Source of the DNA: Pseudoalteromonas sp. XMcav2-N
Lineage (GTDB): Bacteria > Pseudomonadota > Gammaproteobacteria > Enterobacterales > Alteromonadaceae
NCBI RefSeq assembly: GCF_024124545.1
Contig: NZ_JAMXSF010000003.1
Coordinates: forward strand, 341,614 to 405,613
DNA: 64,000 bases
Direction: 5' to 3'
Position 1 is the first letter of the stretch, and each line of letters begins with the position of its first letter. The notes below the pieces were generated by a model, which searched no databases, was not told where the DNA came from, and saw nothing but the letters and a program-made list of their open reading frames with translations. The position numbers were made by a program, and so were the translations under genes. This document shows positions 35,197-44,091 of this stretch, one piece after another.

Positions 35197-35862
35197 ATGG
35201 CGTTCAATCATTCGTACACTGGCCAAAAAGTGGCTATGTCGACGGTCGAAACTAACAAGGTGCTTAAAAACACCTACTTCCTACTGGCAATGACACTGGC
35301 ATTTAGTGCGATTACTGCTGCCATCTCTATGACTATGGCACTACCGCGCTTCACCGGTCTTGTCTGTTCACTGGTTGCTTTTGGTCTTTTGTTCGTGATC
35401 CAGAAAAAAGCGAACTCTAGCTCAGCGATTGGTCTGGTTTTTCTGTTCACAGGTCTAATGGGCTTCGGCTTAGGTCCTATGCTTAGTCACTACGCCGCGA
35501 TGCCAAATGGCAGCTTACTGATTGCACAAGCACTGGGTTCAACAGCGTTAGTGTTCTTTGGTTTATCTGCTTACGCACTAACAACCAAAAAAGACTTCTC
35601 CTTCATGGGCGGCTTCCTGGTTGTAGGTATGCTGGTCGTGATTGTCTCTAGCCTGGTTAACCTGTTTATCGGCAGTTCAGTTGCCTTTATCGCGATTAAC
35701 GCCGCTGTTGTGCTGTTGATGTCTGGTTTTATCTTGTATGACACCAGCCGCATCGTAAACGGTGGTGAAACAAACTACATCCTGGCAACGGTAAGCCTGT
35801 ACCTGAGCATCTACAACCTGTTCACATCTATCCTTGCGTTGCTCGGCTCAAGTGATGACTAA
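35197..35862 (+). CDS. yccA: YccA/BAX-inhibitor-1 family membrane protein
   Basis: A 221-residue inner-membrane protein with seven predicted helices of the BI-1/YccA family. The family's acidic C-terminal pair is seen in GFILYDTSRIVNGGETNYI and VSLYLSIYNLFTSILALLG. In E. coli, YccA modulates the FtsH-HflKC protease and protects SecY. Start is set by AAGGAG 7 bases before the ATG. It is followed by a terminator and tusDCBE; the neighbourhood of yccA and tusE is also found in E. coli. Confidence 0.93.
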   Translation: MAFNHSYTGQKVAMSTVETNKVLKNTYFLLAMTLAFSAITAAISMTMALPRFTGLVCSLVAFGLLFVIQKKANSSSAIGLVFLFTGLMGFGLGPMLSHYAAMPNGSLLIAQALGSTALVFFGLSAYALTTKKDFSFMGGFLVVGMLVVIVSSLVNLFIGSSVAFIAINAAVVLLMSGFILYDTSRIVNGGETNYILATVSLYLSIYNLFTSILALLGSSDD

Positions 35863-35882
35863 TCTGCTCAGTTTGCTAAAAT

Positions 35883-35905
35883 AAGCCCCATTCGGGGCTT
35901 TTTTT
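35883..35905 (+). terminator. Intrinsic terminator between yccA and tusD
   Basis: AAGCCCC/GGGGCTT hairpin with a 4-base loop and a T-run, beginning 20 bases after the yccA stop. It ends only 12 bases before the tusD start codon. Confidence 0.88.
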
Positions 35906-35916
35906 ATGAGTAACTT

Positions 35917-36270
35917 TTGAGCCAGTACGTACTTTCCCTGCACAGCGATGTCAGTGACCATGACGCATTGCAGCAGCTGCTGCGATTCGCCAATGCTTTA
36001 CAAGCACAAGATCATCAAATTGAATGTATCTTTCTTTACCAGCAAGCCGTTTTGTTTGCCAGTCCGCATTTCAGCCTGGCCAGCGATGAACTTCAGCCAG
36101 CTCAGGTGTGGCAATCCCTGCATGACGCAGGTATTGCGCTCAAGCTATGTGTTACAGCGGCAGAAAAGCACGGACTGGATACCACACAGTGTGCTCCTTT
36201 TGAAGTTGCAGGGTTGGCGGAATTTGCCATGTTAGCAACCAAAGCAGATAAGTGGGTGCAATTTAAATGA
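35917..36270 (+). CDS. tusD: Sulfurtransferase relay subunit TusD (TTG start)
   Basis: TusD accepts persulfide sulfur from TusA, within the TusBCD complex, and passes it to TusE for 2-thiolation of the wobble uridine in tRNAs for Lys, Glu and Gln. The protein has 117 residues and the active cysteine at position 78 (ALKLCVTAAEKHG), the same number as E. coli TusD. The start is TTG at 35917: the frame has a stop two codons upstream and no early ATG, and GAG lies about 7 bases away. The intrinsic terminator 12 bases upstream means expression needs read-through or a promoter inside yccA. Confidence 0.93.
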   Translation: MSQYVLSLHSDVSDHDALQQLLRFANALQAQDHQIECIFLYQQAVLFASPHFSLASDELQPAQVWQSLHDAGIALKLCVTAAEKHGLDTTQCAPFEVAGLAEFAMLATKADKWVQFK

Positions 36271-36626
36271 GTGAAAACATTCTGGTGATCAACCACACCG
36301 CTCCTTTCGATGGTGCACATATCCGCGAAGGGCTAGACATGGCACTCATTTTTGCTGCGCTGGATCAGAACATCTCCTGGCTTTTCAAGGGCCCAGCCGT
36401 ATTAGCCCTAAAACAAGGCAATGATGCATCCGCACTGGGAATTAAAAACTACTTTAAACAGCTTAAAACGCTGGAGATTTATGATGTTGAGCAAGTCTAT
36501 GTATGCGCCGAAGCCATGAAGCGATTTGCGCTTACCCCTGACGACCTGAATATCGACGCTCAGCTTCTGACTGTAGACGAACAGCAAGCATTACTGTCTC
36601 AACAAAGTAAGGTGGTCAGTTTATGA
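36267..36626 (+). CDS. tusC: Sulfurtransferase relay subunit TusC
   Basis: A 119-residue DsrF-like protein of the TusBCD complex that helps carry sulfur to TusE for tRNA 2-thiouridine formation. The N-terminus has AHIREGLDMALIFAALDQNISWLF, typical of TusC/DsrF. It overlaps tusD (ATGA) and tusB by 4 bases. No catalytic cysteine is expected in this subunit. Confidence 0.94.
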   Translation: MSENILVINHTAPFDGAHIREGLDMALIFAALDQNISWLFKGPAVLALKQGNDASALGIKNYFKQLKTLEIYDVEQVYVCAEAMKRFALTPDDLNIDAQLLTVDEQQALLSQQSKVVSL

Positions 36627-36898
36627 GCCTCCCCACATTACATATTTTTACTAAGCCGCTGAGTTACTATCATGACGTATTCAGTGCAGGTTTGCTCGCT
36701 AAGCAGGATGTGATACTGCTCACAAGAGACGCCTGTTATGATCAGGCAGCATGGCGCGCTCTGAGTACTAATCGTACTTGCATGCTGAATGTCTGTGCAC
36801 TGGCGCGCGGTATCGGTGCGCAAAATAATATCGAACCGCTCAGCGACCAGCAGTGGATCACGCTGGTTGAGCAATGCAATAAAACTATTACGTGGTAA
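36623..36898 (+). CDS. tusB: Sulfurtransferase relay subunit TusB
   Basis: A 91-residue DsrH-like subunit of TusBCD. It has the early beta strand [11 protein letters not shown], the [12 protein letters not shown] segment and [24 protein letters not shown] at the end. ATGA overlap with tusC; the stop lies 2 bases before the tusE start. Confidence 0.93.
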   Translation: MSLPTLHIFTKPLSYYHDVFSAGLLAKQDVILLTRDACYDQAAWRALSTNRTCMLNVCALARGIGAQNNIEPLSDQQWITLVEQCNKTITW

Positions 36899-36900
36899 CT

Positions 36901-37230
36901 ATGCTCGTTTTTCAAGACAAACAGATCGAAACAGATAAAGAAGGCTACCTGCTAAATCATCAGGACTGGCATAAAGAACTGGCGCCATTGTTGGCGGAGC
37001 AAGAGAATATTACGCTCACAGACGCACATTGGGAGGTCGTCAACTTCGTCCGCGACTTTTATGAAGAGTACAATACCAGCCCGGCCATTCGTATGCTGGT
37101 TAAAGCCATTGGTCAAAAGCTGGGTGAAGACAAAGGCAAAAGCATCTACTTGTATAAGTTGTTTCCGAAGGGACCTGCAAAGCAAGCCACTAAGATAGCC
37201 GGCCTGCCAAAACCGGCTAAATGTATCTAG
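36901..37230 (+). CDS. tusE: Sulfurtransferase TusE
   Basis: Takes the persulfide from TusD and delivers it to MnmA for tRNA wobble thiolation. 109 residues, the same length as E. coli TusE, with the DsrC-type fold ([24 protein letters not shown]). The essential cysteine is second from the end (KPAKCI, Cys108). I start at the ATG of 36901; a GTG 9 bases upstream overlaps tusB and would add three residues not in the family. It converges with prpE, leaving a 12-base gap. Confidence 0.95.
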   Translation: MLVFQDKQIETDKEGYLLNHQDWHKELAPLLAEQENITLTDAHWEVVNFVRDFYEEYNTSPAIRMLVKAIGQKLGEDKGKSIYLYKLFPKGPAKQATKIAGLPKPAKCI

Positions 37231-37242
37231 CTCTTTGTATCG

Positions 37243-39144
37243 TTATGGCTGTGTGGCATGCCACAGCACACTGATTTCATCAAGCGTGGCAGGGTCGTCA
37301 ATGGTCGACGGGACTGTCATCGCTTCACCATCCACCAGCTGGCGTAAGTTTTTGCGTAGTATCTTTCCGGAACGTGTTTTTGGTAACCGCTCTACAACCA
37401 GAATTTGCTTCAAACAGGCAATTGCCCCTATTTTGCCCCGAACAGACTGAACGAGTGCTTCGCGCAACTGTTCCTGGGTAAGTTCCACGCCATCTTTAAG
37501 CACCACCATAGCCACAGGCACCTGGCCTTTTAGCTCATCTTTAGCCGCAAATACGGCACATTCGGCTACAGCGTCATGCGCAGCAACGACCTCTTCCATC
37601 TCTCCGGTCGACAAACGGTGACCAGCCACGTTTATCACATCATCCGTGCGTCCCATAATAAACAAATACCCTTCTTCATCCAGGTAGCCCCCGTCACCTG
37701 ACAAGTAATAACCTGGAAATTCAGACAAATATCCTTGTTTAAAACGACTGCTATTTTGCCAGATGTTACTCAGGCAACCAGGTGGTAAAGGAGTCTTAAT
37801 TGCAATTAACCCTTGCTCATTAGGCGCACAAGGCTCGCCGCTCGCATCCAGTACGCTCAGTTGATAACCTGGTGTTGGCACCGACGCACTGCCCGCTTTG
37901 GTTGGTAAAGGTGATAACCCCATTGGATTGGCGGCAATGGGCCAGCCTGTTTCGGTTTGCCACCAGTGGTCAATCACCGGCAGGCGCGTAACAGATTGTA
38001 GCCAGTCGTAGGTAGCGGGATCCAGGCGCTCACCCGCAAGAAACAAGGTTTGTAATGAGCGGGTATCATATTGTGCAAACAACTTACCTTCAGGGTCTTC
38101 TTTCTTAATAGCGCGAAACGCAGTCGGCGCACTGAAGAGCGCATTCACCTGATATTCCTCAACTACCCGCCAAAATGCACCTGCATCCGGAGTTCTGACC
38201 GGCTTGCCCTCGTACAACAAAGTTGTACAACCAAACAGAAGAGGTGCATATACAATATAAGAGTGGCCCACTACCCAGCCGATATCAGACGCAGCCCAAA
38301 ATACCTGACCCGGTTTCATACCATATACCGTTTCCATACTATAATGCAGCGCTACTGCATGTCCTCCCTGCTCGCGCACAACGCCTTTTGGGGTGCCGGT
38401 CGTACCTGAAGTGTACAAAATATACAGAGGGTGAGTTGCACTCAATGGCACAGCATCGGCCTGCGAGGCCGCTGCAACCAGCTCACACCAGTCAAGATCA
38501 CGCGGCGCAAACATGTGTGCACGATACTGAGGACGCTGCCAGACAATCGCGTGCTCTATTTGATGTTCAGCCTGTGCCAAGGCTTCGTCTAGCATGGGCT
38601 TGTATTCAATCACCCGGCCAACTTCAACGCCACAGGATGCACTCAGCACCAGCTTAGGTTTTGCATCATCAATGCGTACCGCAAGCTCTTTGGGTGCAAA
38701 GCCACCAAACACCACAGAATGAATTGCCCCGATCCGTGCACATGCCAGCATGGCTATCACAGCTTGCGGGATCATCGGCATGTAGATCACTACCCGATCT
38801 CCAGCTATCACACCAAGCTTACTGAGCGCCCCGGCAAATGTACTGACTTCGTCCAGCAATTGTGAATAGGTGTAGTTCTGCTTTTGTCCTGTTACCGGTG
38901 AATCATAAATCAGTGCGGCTTGCTTACCTCTGCCCTCGTTTACCTGATGATCCAGTGCAAGATAACTGGTGTTAAGTCTGCCATCTTCAAACCAGTGGCT
39001 CAACGACGCCTCGTCGTAGCTGACTCCGATTTTAGGTGGGGTATGCCAGTTGATGCGGCCAGCTTGATTGAGCCAGTATGCCTCTGGATTTTGCTCAAAA
39101 TGTTCATATGCCCGTTGATAGGCCTGATATGCAGTTGTTGTCAT
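37243..39144 (-). CDS. prpE: Propionyl-CoA synthetase (PrpE-like)
   Basis: Cytoplasmic acyl-CoA synthetase of the ANL family, 633 residues, closest in style to PrpE: ATP-dependent activation of propionate (and some acetate). Motifs are YTSGTTGTPKGVVRE (P-loop), WWQTETGWPI, the hinge SGDGGYLDEEGYLFIMGRTDDVI and the C-terminal KTRSGKILRK, with the lysine that is normally acetylated. The early block GGFAPKELAVRIDDAKPK is shared by PrpE and Acs. AGGAAAT precedes the ATG. No prpBCD genes are adjacent, so the enzyme may serve propionate made elsewhere. Confidence 0.88.
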   Translation of the reverse strand: MTTTAYQAYQRAYEHFEQNPEAYWLNQAGRINWHTPPKIGVSYDEASLSHWFEDGRLNTSYLALDHQVNEGRGKQAALIYDSPVTGQKQNYTYSQLLDEVSTFAGALSKLGVIAGDRVVIYMPMIPQAVIAMLACARIGAIHSVVFGGFAPKELAVRIDDAKPKLVLSASCGVEVGRVIEYKPMLDEALAQAEHQIEHAIVWQRPQYRAHMFAPRDLDWCELVAAASQADAVPLSATHPLYILYTSGTTGTPKGVVREQGGHAVALHYSMETVYGMKPGQVFWAASDIGWVVGHSYIVYAPLLFGCTTLLYEGKPVRTPDAGAFWRVVEEYQVNALFSAPTAFRAIKKEDPEGKLFAQYDTRSLQTLFLAGERLDPATYDWLQSVTRLPVIDHWWQTETGWPIAANPMGLSPLPTKAGSASVPTPGYQLSVLDASGEPCAPNEQGLIAIKTPLPPGCLSNIWQNSSRFKQGYLSEFPGYYLSGDGGYLDEEGYLFIMGRTDDVINVAGHRLSTGEMEEVVAAHDAVAECAVFAAKDELKGQVPVAMVVLKDGVELTQEQLREALVQSVRGKIGAIACLKQILVVERLPKTRSGKILRKNLRQLVDGEAMTVPSTIDDPATLDEISVLWHATQP

Positions 39145-39314
39145 AATGATTTCCTGTTGGGCCGGGCTTGGCAGGTATGAAACTCTGCCAACTGGTTAAA
39201 ACCCGGTTAACGACCGATACCCTATTAAACATAGAATTACTGAAATAAAGACAACAGTAGACATTGGTCGATGCCAGGAAGAAATTTGATCTGTCGCAAA
39301 CTTTCGATTAGCCG

Positions 39315-39343
39315 AAAAAGTTAAAGGCCCTCTGCCGAGAGCC
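39315..39343 (-). terminator. Terminator after the 565-residue lipoprotein gene
   Basis: GGCTCTC/GAGGGCC stem with one G-T pair, 4-base loop (39326-39343) and a T-rich tail TTTAACTTTTT on the minus strand (39315-39325). Confidence 0.6.
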
Positions 39344-39357
39344 CGGTTTGATTCAAT

Positions 39358-41055
39358 TTATTCATCAACAGGCCAGGTATAAGGGACCGTAGGCACCGAC
39401 AAGCCTCGATCGGTTATAGATTCAGCTACTGTCTTGCTTGGATCAGTTGGCGCCCACAGATCCTGACTGAACGCCAGCGTCGCATCTTCCTGAGCGATAT
39501 CGCCTAATATTCCACTGGCATCAATATCAAACACAAAGCTGCCCGTGCCGTCATAACTGCACGAAGCCGTTGGTGCATATTCTATATTCGCTTTGCTACC
39601 ACTGCCGTCATAGGTAGCCGTTGCAGTGTCGTACTGGAAGAATTGGCGTTGCGAGAATGCCTGCATGCTGTGATCGTTTCCCGGGCCAGCCCAATTACAG
39701 ATAAAGCCTTGGATCAGCCCGTCGGTGTCCTCTATTTTCGACCCGTAGCCAAAGTGTGCTTCGCCATTATCCAGACTGGGGGAGTTAAACCCGATATTGA
39801 AAATTCGGCTGTTACTGTCGTTAACTCCGGCCTGCCAAACATAGGCATATTGCCCGGCCAATGTGGTCAGGTCAAAGTTCGCACCAAATATCGAAAAGTT
39901 TTCGCTCCAACCATCGGGATTATCGACGTTGTGATACTTGTTGTTCACATCTACCTGGCTATCAGTATTGAACATACCACTGTTACCGTGACCACATAGG
40001 GTGACCACTCTGGCTTGTAAGGACATGTTGTCTCCAGCCCGCTCATAAGCCAAAGAGCCCGCCCGGGTACGCTCATTTTGGGCGCAATTTCCGCCGGGAA
40101 ATTCAATGCCACTTACGCCTTGTTCGCCTTCCACCAGATAAGTCAGGTGGCCCGAGTAATTCAACAGATCGGCGCCGGGAGTATGAGCCATAGAGAGTGA
40201 AATATCGTAGTCGGAACCACTGACTGTATAAGTGAGCGAAACGGTATATTGCCATTCACTGCCAGCACGAGTGATAGCGGCAGTGCTGAACGTCACACCA
40301 GAAACACCTTTGGCATTCATTTCACCGGTTACATCAATATTGCTGCCATCTGCAGGCAGGCTAATACCAGAATCAAGCGCCGCAGAAACCATGCTGGCTA
40401 AGGTCATCAGGCTCATTCGCGATTGATCTCTCAGACCACTCAACAACGCGTTGGTCTGAGCCACAGCACAGGCATTGCCATCAGTGTCACTCTCTAACCA
40501 CAGCCCTAAGTCGCCACCTGGTAAAGTGCCGGAAGCTGAAGCTGGATCGGTCGCATCAGGGTGACCTGTATAAGCGACCTGAGGACCAAAACATGCTGCA
40601 TTAGTACTATTGCGATAAAATGACTGAACTTTAAAGACATCCAGCAAAGGCACTGTACCATTGAGTATGCGACCAATCCGCTGTGTCGACCATAAATAAG
40701 TGGGAACTGAAGGCCCGTACTCTACCGCAGGCCGAGCGCCAAAACCACGCTCCACCTCGTTGCTGCTATCACTAAAAGGAGATGATGCCATTACCTCTCT
40801 GGGGAAATATGTGCCACGCGAATCATCCGGCTCGTTCTGATCAGCATCATCATCCGAGCCGTTGTCGCCAGACCCTGCATCACCCGAACTATCTCCTTCA
40901 GAACCGTTATTACTGTCTCCTGAATCACCATCGGATGAATCATCAGAAGCGGCTTGTTGTTGATCCTGAGCGTTGGAGTTACCAGGTTCATCGTTGTCCG
41001 ACGATGAACACCCAGCCAATAATGCCAGTAAAATATAAGGAATATATGTTTTCAT
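39358..41055 (-). CDS. Secreted lipoprotein of unknown function with acidic linker
   Basis: A 565-residue lipoprotein: the lipobox LLALLAGC gives acylation at Cys16. Residues 20-80 are a Ser/Asp/Gly-rich low-complexity linker (SDDSSDGDSGDSNNGSEG). The rest is a beta-rich domain I do not recognise, with several cysteines (ACFGPQ, GNCAQN, LCGHG, FICNW, ASCSYD) that could form disulfides, and an end WPVDE. No catalytic motif is evident. It is monocistronic, with AAGGT upstream and its own terminator. Probably surface-exposed. Confidence 0.8.
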   Translation of the reverse strand: MKTYIPYILLALLAGCSSSDNDEPGNSNAQDQQQAASDDSSDGDSGDSNNGSEGDSSGDAGSGDNGSDDDADQNEPDDSRGTYFPREVMASSPFSDSSNEVERGFGARPAVEYGPSVPTYLWSTQRIGRILNGTVPLLDVFKVQSFYRNSTNAACFGPQVAYTGHPDATDPASASGTLPGGDLGLWLESDTDGNACAVAQTNALLSGLRDQSRMSLMTLASMVSAALDSGISLPADGSNIDVTGEMNAKGVSGVTFSTAAITRAGSEWQYTVSLTYTVSGSDYDISLSMAHTPGADLLNYSGHLTYLVEGEQGVSGIEFPGGNCAQNERTRAGSLAYERAGDNMSLQARVVTLCGHGNSGMFNTDSQVDVNNKYHNVDNPDGWSENFSIFGANFDLTTLAGQYAYVWQAGVNDSNSRIFNIGFNSPSLDNGEAHFGYGSKIEDTDGLIQGFICNWAGPGNDHSMQAFSQRQFFQYDTATATYDGSGSKANIEYAPTASCSYDGTGSFVFDIDASGILGDIAQEDATLAFSQDLWAPTDPSKTVAESITDRGLSVPTVPYTWPVDE

Positions 41056-41370
41056 AGTTGCATACCTTGTTGTCTAACCCGTTTTAAAAGTAAGCCAAAA
41101 AGACCAACAGCTCAAAAAACAACCATCCTGAAGTGTGAAAATATGTTTTGCACTTCAGTGCTAAGGCTTTGATGTTTCTACTTTTGCACAAAGTTAGCAA
41201 AAGTATGTATTCTCATTTAGATTTCAGAAAATAGACTAGCGTAGTGATTACATTACAATTTGTTGAATTTTTCAGAACAAAAGATTGTAATCTGCAAAGC
41301 ACACAAATTAAACAACTTATTACAATTGAAGCTGTGTGTTATTTTACTTGTACCGTTTATTCGCCAGCAA
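41056..41370. other. AT-rich spacer with inverted repeat
   Basis: About 315 bases between the lipoprotein start and the kinase stop, both minus strand, with no gene. It holds an imperfect inverted repeat, CTGAAGTG/CACTTCAG with AAAA/TTTT inside (41128-41158), about 75 bases before the lipoprotein start. It may be an operator or a late terminator of the kinase transcript. Confidence 0.45.
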
Positions 41371-44052
41371 TCAGATGGCCTGATTGCACTCGGACTGCTG
41401 GATTGCAATATGTATCAGTTCAAATAAATCAACCATTGGTTCTTCAACCTTGTCATAATGTTTTTCTTTAAGCAGCCCATCAATTTTAGTGACTGTCTGA
41501 TAAATATCATGGCAATCGAACATAGCTGATGTGCCTTTTAACGCATGAATAGACCGCGCCAGACCATCAAAGTCGTGGTATTTCAGCTGGTTTTGTAACT
41601 GTACAAGCTGTTCATGCAGTCCTGCTATGTACTGGGATTTTAGTATAGAAAACTCTTCGTCAGGTAAAGCAAGGTCCTCTTCAACCGTGATGTTCAGGTA
41701 GTGACTGACCTTCTTAGCAAATTCAGCTCTGTCGATAGGTTTGGCAAGATGATCGGTAAAGCCAAGCTTGAGGTAGCGTTCTACTTCATGGCTCATCGTA
41801 TTTGCAGTCAGCGCTATCACAGGTGCAGTGCAACCCGTTGCCTGGATAAAGTTAAATGCCTGTTCACCGTCCATCACAGGCATCTGTATGTCCATTAGGA
41901 TCAAATCAAATTCGTCATCCAGCACCGCTTGCACAGCAAGCTGGCCATTTTCAACGGCCGTAACACTCAGCCCCATTCGCTCCAGAATACGCGTGATCAA
42001 CCGGCAGTTATCAAGGTGATCTTCGGCCAGTAATACTTCACCTTTTAACGATTCGGTTTCATAACTCTCTGACTCTGTGCCGAGTTCCTCTGATTGATGA
42101 ATTTCCGAGAACGTATTTAACCACTTTGTTCGTTGCGTGGTATACAAGCCTACAGACAGCGTAAAAGCAGTCCCTGAGCCGACTTCACTCTCAACGGTAA
42201 TATCCCCGTCGAGTTTCTGTGCCAGGCTTTTCGAGATATTTAACCCAAGGCCGGTGCCGCCATATTTTCTGGTCGTTGACGAGTCGGCCTGATGAAAGGC
42301 GTTAAACAGCTCTTTTTGCTCAGCAGAAGTCATCCCAATCCCGGTATCCTGAACCCGAACGGACAAAATATCCTGAGTGCAACTCACATCGATCGAAATT
42401 TTGCCTACCGAGGTAAACTTAAGTGCATTAGAAGTCAGATTGAGCAATATTTGTCGCAACCGAGTCGGGTCAATCACAATATAATCAGGCAATGGAAAGT
42501 GATAATTCAACTCAAACTCCAAACCTTTGTCTCTGATCTGTTTACCCAACAGTGATTCAACATGAGTAATGGATTGAAATAAATTAGCCTCAATGAGTTC
42601 AACTTCGAGTCGGTTGGCCTCGATTTTAGACATGTCGAGAATATCGTTGATCAAGCCCAGAACATGACGTGAGTTTTGCAGGATCACCGAAATCGCATGA
42701 TTGCGTTCATGGGGTTTAATATCACCCAACATGATGCCATCTGCATAGCCAATAATAGACGTCATCGGAGTACGTATTTCATGGCTCATATTGGCCAGGA
42801 AGCGGCTTTTCGCTTCGCTTGCATCACGTAACTCTGACGCCAACTGCTCCAGTTCGTAAGTTCGCTTAAGGACTTTTGCTTCTAGATTTTTATTCAGCTC
42901 TATGTTTTCTTCATTCGTCAAGCGATATTTATCTGCCACCGCAAAAGCCAATAGCAAGGCATCCAGGGCAGTCCCTATCAGCCCGATTAAATACAAGTTG
43001 ACCGCGATAGGAGGGAGTAAACCGAGGTTAGTGAAATTCCCGACCATGTTTGGTATCGCCATACACACGTATGCCAGAACAAAATAACGTGCCGGTTTAA
43101 ACCCTTCCGTCAGCCGTAATATCCCAACATAAAGCCCCATACACAAAGCTGACCCTGTCGCCAGCGTTGCCCACAAAAAGCCAAATCCTGGAAACAGAAT
43201 ACAAAATGGCGTGCCAATCGCGCCGATTGCGCCAACCCAGAGCGATGCCGTCGACAAGGCGGGGTGCGTCTCTTTAAGCTTAAGCAGTTGATTATAAAAT
43301 AATACGTTGGTGATCGGCGTCAGGGCAAAACCCAGCCAATGCAAGTGAGCTGAGTAAAAGCCAAAGAGTTGATCTGAGATGTGGAAGAAATGGCTCCAGG
43401 CGAATACCCAAGTTGCAGCAAACATCGCATAATAAAGATGCGTCATGTCCTTTGAGCCAATGTAAATCAGCAAGTTGTACAAACCAAGTACAATACCGAC
43501 ACTAAAGCACAGGGACATCAAAAGGTTGTCCATAGTAACCTGGCGCTCAAATTCCTTCACGGGAATAAGCTCCAGCTTAATTGGCGTATAAAAATAGTCA
43601 CTTTCAAATAAAGTGACTATGTAATACCTCTGATTTGGTAACAGATGGATTTTGTTGCCATAGTGAAATGGGTATTCGTTGGCATGCATACCACCCGTAA
43701 AGAACCGCTCAACCTCCGTCTCGGAGTAGATTCGCGTCTCTACATTGGATAATACGGTGTTATAGGGGTAAAGCACCAGGTCCTGATACCTGGAGTGATT
43801 TTCAATCTCAGTTACCAACCAATATCGGCCAGAAAACAACGCACGTTGCGTCTGTTCCGCTTGCATACTTGCCCACTGTTCTACCTGAGCAAAACTGTCC
43901 GGGAACCGTGCGTTATTCTCGGCTGATAACACTAAGCCTTTGTCATGCAGATTATGCCCGCGTTGTGTTCCGTCGAACACATATACGTTTGCGCTGGCAA
44001 AAAAAGTGCACAGGCACAGTATCATTATAGTTAATAGCCTAAAACTACCCAT
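41371..44052 (-). CDS. Hybrid sensor histidine kinase (7TMR-DISM, HisKA, REC, HPt)
   Basis: An 893-residue membrane kinase. Order: signal sequence, periplasmic 7TMR-DISM-type beta domain (about 30-170), seven TM helices (about 175-375), a coiled linker, HisKA (NMSHEIRTPM, His424), HATPase with NLTSNALKF and GTGLGLNI, a receiver domain (phospho-acceptor Asp721 in LILMDIQMP) and a C-terminal HPt domain (His836 in SIHALKGTS). It can run a full internal phosphorelay, passing the signal to an unknown regulator elsewhere. The gene follows a TonB-dependent receptor by 39 bases on the same strand, so the two are probably co-expressed. Confidence 0.95.
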   Translation of the reverse strand: MGSFRLLTIMILCLCTFFASANVYVFDGTQRGHNLHDKGLVLSAENNARFPDSFAQVEQWASMQAEQTQRALFSGRYWLVTEIENHSRYQDLVLYPYNTVLSNVETRIYSETEVERFFTGGMHANEYPFHYGNKIHLLPNQRYYIVTLFESDYFYTPIKLELIPVKEFERQVTMDNLLMSLCFSVGIVLGLYNLLIYIGSKDMTHLYYAMFAATWVFAWSHFFHISDQLFGFYSAHLHWLGFALTPITNVLFYNQLLKLKETHPALSTASLWVGAIGAIGTPFCILFPGFGFLWATLATGSALCMGLYVGILRLTEGFKPARYFVLAYVCMAIPNMVGNFTNLGLLPPIAVNLYLIGLIGTALDALLLAFAVADKYRLTNEENIELNKNLEAKVLKRTYELEQLASELRDASEAKSRFLANMSHEIRTPMTSIIGYADGIMLGDIKPHERNHAISVILQNSRHVLGLINDILDMSKIEANRLEVELIEANLFQSITHVESLLGKQIRDKGLEFELNYHFPLPDYIVIDPTRLRQILLNLTSNALKFTSVGKISIDVSCTQDILSVRVQDTGIGMTSAEQKELFNAFHQADSSTTRKYGGTGLGLNISKSLAQKLDGDITVESEVGSGTAFTLSVGLYTTQRTKWLNTFSEIHQSEELGTESESYETESLKGEVLLAEDHLDNCRLITRILERMGLSVTAVENGQLAVQAVLDDEFDLILMDIQMPVMDGEQAFNFIQATGCTAPVIALTANTMSHEVERYLKLGFTDHLAKPIDRAEFAKKVSHYLNITVEEDLALPDEEFSILKSQYIAGLHEQLVQLQNQLKYHDFDGLARSIHALKGTSAMFDCHDIYQTVTKIDGLLKEKHYDKVEEPMVDLFELIHIAIQQSECNQAI

Positions 44053-44091
44053 ATCGGACCTTAACTTAGATAACCCAGGGCAAAAGCCCGG

